Assembly: GCA_934201655.1 (NCBI GenBank)
Contig: CAKPXD010000067.1
Location: forward strand, 1 to 7,535
DNA from: an uncultured Streptococcus sp.
GTDB lineage: Bacteria; Bacillota; Bacilli; Lactobacillales; Streptococcaceae
DNA length: 7,535 nt
Direction: 5' to 3'
Shown here: in pieces, positions 5,995 to 7,535 of the stretch
Position numbering within the stretch: the first letter of the stretch is position 1
How the letters are laid out: every line of letters begins with the position of its first letter
Notes under the pieces: generated by a model
Databases searched by the model: none
The model's input: only the letters and a program-made list of their open reading frames with translations
What the model was told of the DNA's origin: nothing
Translations under genes and position numbers: made by a program

Positions 5995-7026
5995 ATGGCA
6001 TTTATCGAGAAAGGTCAAGAAATTGATATTGAAGCGATTAAGGCGGAAACACGGCTATCTGCAGAAACCTTGCAGCATAAGGAAAGCCGTGATCAAGAAT
6101 TAGCAGATATCCTTTCAGGTAAGGATGATCGTATCCTTTTGGTCATTGGGCCTTGTTCGTCTGATAATGAAGAAGCAGTTCTAGAGTATGCCCGTCGTTT
6201 AGCAGACTTGCAGAAAAAAGTGGCGGATAAGATTTTCATGGTCATGCGTGTTTACACGGCCAAACCACGTACCAATGGAGATGGCTACAAGGGCTTGGTT
6301 CATCAGCCAGATACTTCTAAAGCTCCAAGCTTGATTAATGGTTTGCAGGCTGTTCGTCAGCTCCATTATCGGGTGATTACAGAAACAGGATTGACTACAG
6401 CGGATGAAATGCTTTATCCAGCCAATCTCGTCTTGGTTGACGACTTGGTGAGCTATCATGCAGTAGGTGCGCGTTCAGTCGAAGACCAGGAGCACCGTTT
6501 TGTAGCTTCGGGAATTGATGCACCAGTGGGAATGAAGAACCCAACATCTGGAAACCTATCTGTGATGTTTAATGCCATCTATGCTGCACAAAACAAACAA
6601 ACCTTTCTCTTTCATGGTCAAGAAGTTGAAACTTCAGGAAATCCCTTGGCTCACGTCATCCTTCGTGGAGCTATGAATGAATACGGGAAAAATGAACCTA
6701 ACTTCTACTATGAAACTCTTCTAGATGCTATTGGGCGTTACGAGTCTATGGGACTCGAAAATCCCTTTATCATGATTGATACCAACCATGATAATTCAGG
6801 GAAACAGTATATGGAGCAAGTTCGCATTGTTCGCCAAACTCTTCTCAACCGTGCCTGGAATGAAAAGATTAAGAAGACAATTCGAGGCTTCATGATCGAG
6901 TCTTACTTAGCAGATGGGCGCCAAAACCAGCCAGAAATCTTTGGACGTTCTATTACAGACCCATGTTTGGGCTGGGAAAACACAGTAGCTTTAGTAGAAG
7001 AAATTTATTCTACCTTAACAAAATAA
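5995..7026 (+). CDS. aroG: 3-deoxy-7-phosphoheptulonate (DAHP) synthase, second copy
   Basis: A 343-residue paralogue of the preceding gene with the same reaction and the same catalytic set: Cys54 in 'GPCSSDN', the 'RVYTAKPRTNGDGYKG' block, His265 in 'DTNHDNSGK', Glu302 in 'MIESYL' and Asp322 in 'ITDPCLGWEN'. Both copies look active, as no active-site motif differs. Differences concentrate in residues 1-40 (about 14 of 40 identical), around 101-110 and 171-180, and in the surface helices at 231-255. This suggests that the copies differ in effector binding (for example Phe versus Tyr) rather than chemistry; that part is inference. Start choice is clear: AGGAGAA 5-10 nt before the ATG. The gene ends in TAA at 7024-7026 and is followed by a hairpin before acpS. 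A 44-nt tract is identical to the first copy. Confidence 0.95.
   Translation: MAFIEKGQEIDIEAIKAETRLSAETLQHKESRDQELADILSGKDDRILLVIGPCSSDNEEAVLEYARRLADLQKKVADKIFMVMRVYTAKPRTNGDGYKGLVHQPDTSKAPSLINGLQAVRQLHYRVITETGLTTADEMLYPANLVLVDDLVSYHAVGARSVEDQEHRFVASGIDAPVGMKNPTSGNLSVMFNAIYAAQNKQTFLFHGQEVETSGNPLAHVILRGAMNEYGKNEPNFYYETLLDAIGRYESMGLENPFIMIDTNHDNSGKQYMEQVRIVRQTLLNRAWNEKIKKTIRGFMIESYLADGRQNQPEIFGRSITDPCLGWENTVALVEEIYSTLTK
6775..6818 (+). repeat. 44-nt direct repeat, second copy (in aroG)
   Basis: Partner of 5742-5785. Both copies encode residues from about 261 to 275 of their proteins. It is a possible site of recombination or gene conversion between the tandem genes. Confidence 0.85.
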
Positions 7027-7037
7027 GTGAAAAGGAT

Positions 7038-7064
7038 GGAGTTGGGGGAATCTCAACTCCTTTT
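7038..7064 (+). terminator. Terminator-like hairpin between aroG and acpS (probably leaky)
   Basis: GGAGTTG (7038-7044) pairs perfectly with CAACTCC (7054-7060). A G-T wobble (7045/7053) and a G-C pair (7046/7052) extend it to 9 bp around a 5-nt loop. Four T's follow at 7061-7064. The T-run is short and the next start codon is 8 nt away, so it more likely attenuates than stops transcription. It occupies the place where the acpS Shine-Dalgarno should be. Confidence 0.6.
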
Positions 7065-7071
7065 GATGAAA

Positions 7072-7434
7072 ATGATAGTTGGACACGGAATCGATATTGA
7101 AGAATTAGCTTCTATACAAAATGCAGTTGAAAAAAGAGAAGGTTTTGCCCAGCGTGTCTTGACAGACAAGGAAATGGAGCACTTTGCCAGTCTCAAAGGT
7201 CGCAGACAGGTCGAGTATTTGGCTGGTCGTTGGTCAGCTAAAGAGGCTTTCTCAAAGGCTATGGGAACGGGAATTGGGAAGCTAGGCTTTCAGGATTTGG
7301 AAGTCTTGAACGATGAGAAGGGAGCTCCCTACTTCAGCAAATCCCCATTTTCAGGAAATGTTTGGTTATCGATTAGCCATACAGAACAGTTTGTGACAGC
7401 TAGTGTTATTTTGGAGGAAAATCATGAAAACTAG
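7072..7434 (+). CDS. acpS: Holo-[acyl-carrier-protein] synthase
   Basis: A 120-residue AcpS, a cytosolic trimer that moves the 4'-phosphopantetheine of CoA onto the serine of apo-ACP, activating fatty-acid synthesis. The N-terminus '[12 protein letters not shown]' matches streptococcal AcpS, so ATG 7072 is preferred although no purine-rich site lies just upstream. In-frame GTG 7027, ATG 7036, TTG 7042 and ATG 7066 would add 15, 12, 10 or 2 residues not seen in the family. TTG 7042 is the best rival, since AAGGA (7032-7036) lies 5 nt before it. Mg-binding residues are Asp8 in 'GIDIEE' and Glu58 in '[12 protein letters not shown]' (52-63). 'GAPYF' (84-88) and 'WLSISHT' (98-104) are also typical. 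Translation may depend on reinitiation from aroG, whose stop is 45 nt upstream. The 3' end overlaps alr. Confidence 0.96.
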   Translation: MIVGHGIDIEELASIQNAVEKREGFAQRVLTDKEMEHFASLKGRRQVEYLAGRWSAKEAFSKAMGTGIGKLGFQDLEVLNDEKGAPYFSKSPFSGNVWLSISHTEQFVTASVILEENHEN

Positions 7435-7535
7435 TCCACATAGACCAACCAAGGCCCTCATTAATCTAGAAGCAATCCGCTACAATATTCAACAAATGGG
7501 AGCACACATTCCTAAAGAAACCCTCAAATGGGCGG
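7424..7535 (+). CDS. alr: Alanine racemase, N-terminal part (runs off window)
   Basis: The first 37 codons of a PLP-dependent enzyme that interconverts L- and D-alanine for cell-wall synthesis. It begins [20 protein letters not shown] and reaches '[12 protein letters not shown]' at the window edge. This matches the start of streptococcal Alr as I remember it; the next residues should be the PLP-lysine motif 'VKANAYGHG', which lies outside the window. ATG 7424 follows GGAGG (7413-7417) at 6 nt. It overlaps the last 11 nt of acpS in another frame, so the two are translationally coupled. The PLP lysine cannot be checked here. Confidence 0.9.
   Translation, partial: MKTSPHRPTKALINLEAIRYNIQQMGAHIPKETLKWA

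Noticed and set aside
5022..6459. Antisense open frames in both DAHP synthase genes
   Set aside because: They occur in matching places in the two paralogues because the coding sequence is duplicated, so they are by-products of codon usage.

Overview
The window looks like the chromosome of a mitis-group Streptococcus (S. mitis / S. oralis / S. pneumoniae-like). The reasons are an 837-residue SecA, two tandem type I DAHP synthases, a 120-residue AcpS and the start of alr in the order secA-aroF-aroG-acpS-alr. I remember that order from pneumococcus. The protein sequences look close to the pneumococcal ones but not identical; this is recall, not a search. Every complete gene is on the + strand.

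Layout. Positions 1-429 hold the 3' end of a gene whose start lies outside the window. Its product resembles the C-terminal helical half of a CD-NTase (cGAS/DncV-like nucleotidyltransferase), the second-messenger synthase of CBASS anti-phage systems. Two terminator-like hairpins follow (433-481 and 534-562) in a 286-nt non-coding gap, then an extended -10 promoter. That promoter starts a two-gene unit: a TPM-domain (YgcG-type) membrane protein at 716-1555 and a LemA-family protein at 1595-2188. A strong bidirectional terminator closes the unit (2241-2268). A near-consensus sigma-A promoter (2294-2322) then drives secA (2368-4881). A long imperfect stem-loop (4896-4942) lies between secA and the aromatic block. 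This block is aroF (4962-5993), aroG (5995-7026, one base after aroF), acpS (7072-7434) and alr (7424 to past the window end, overlapping acpS by 11 nt). A second terminator-like hairpin (7038-7064) sits just before acpS.

How the genes fit together. SecA is the preprotein translocase motor. AroF and AroG catalyse the first step of the shikimate pathway and probably respond to different aromatic end products. AcpS activates acyl carrier protein for fatty-acid synthesis. Alr makes D-alanine for peptidoglycan and teichoic acids. TPM and LemA proteins often occur together and probably act at the membrane or cell surface. The two hairpins inside the secA-alr block suggest that transcription is tuned between genes rather than run as one uniform operon.

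The best lead to a less-described system is the truncated CD-NTase-like gene at the left edge, since any partner effector would lie outside the window. Other points of interest are the two intercistronic hairpins, the missing Shine-Dalgarno for acpS, a 44-nt identical tract shared by the DAHP synthase genes, and a possible lipoprotein form of LemA. No CRISPR array, tRNA, rRNA or insertion sequence was seen.
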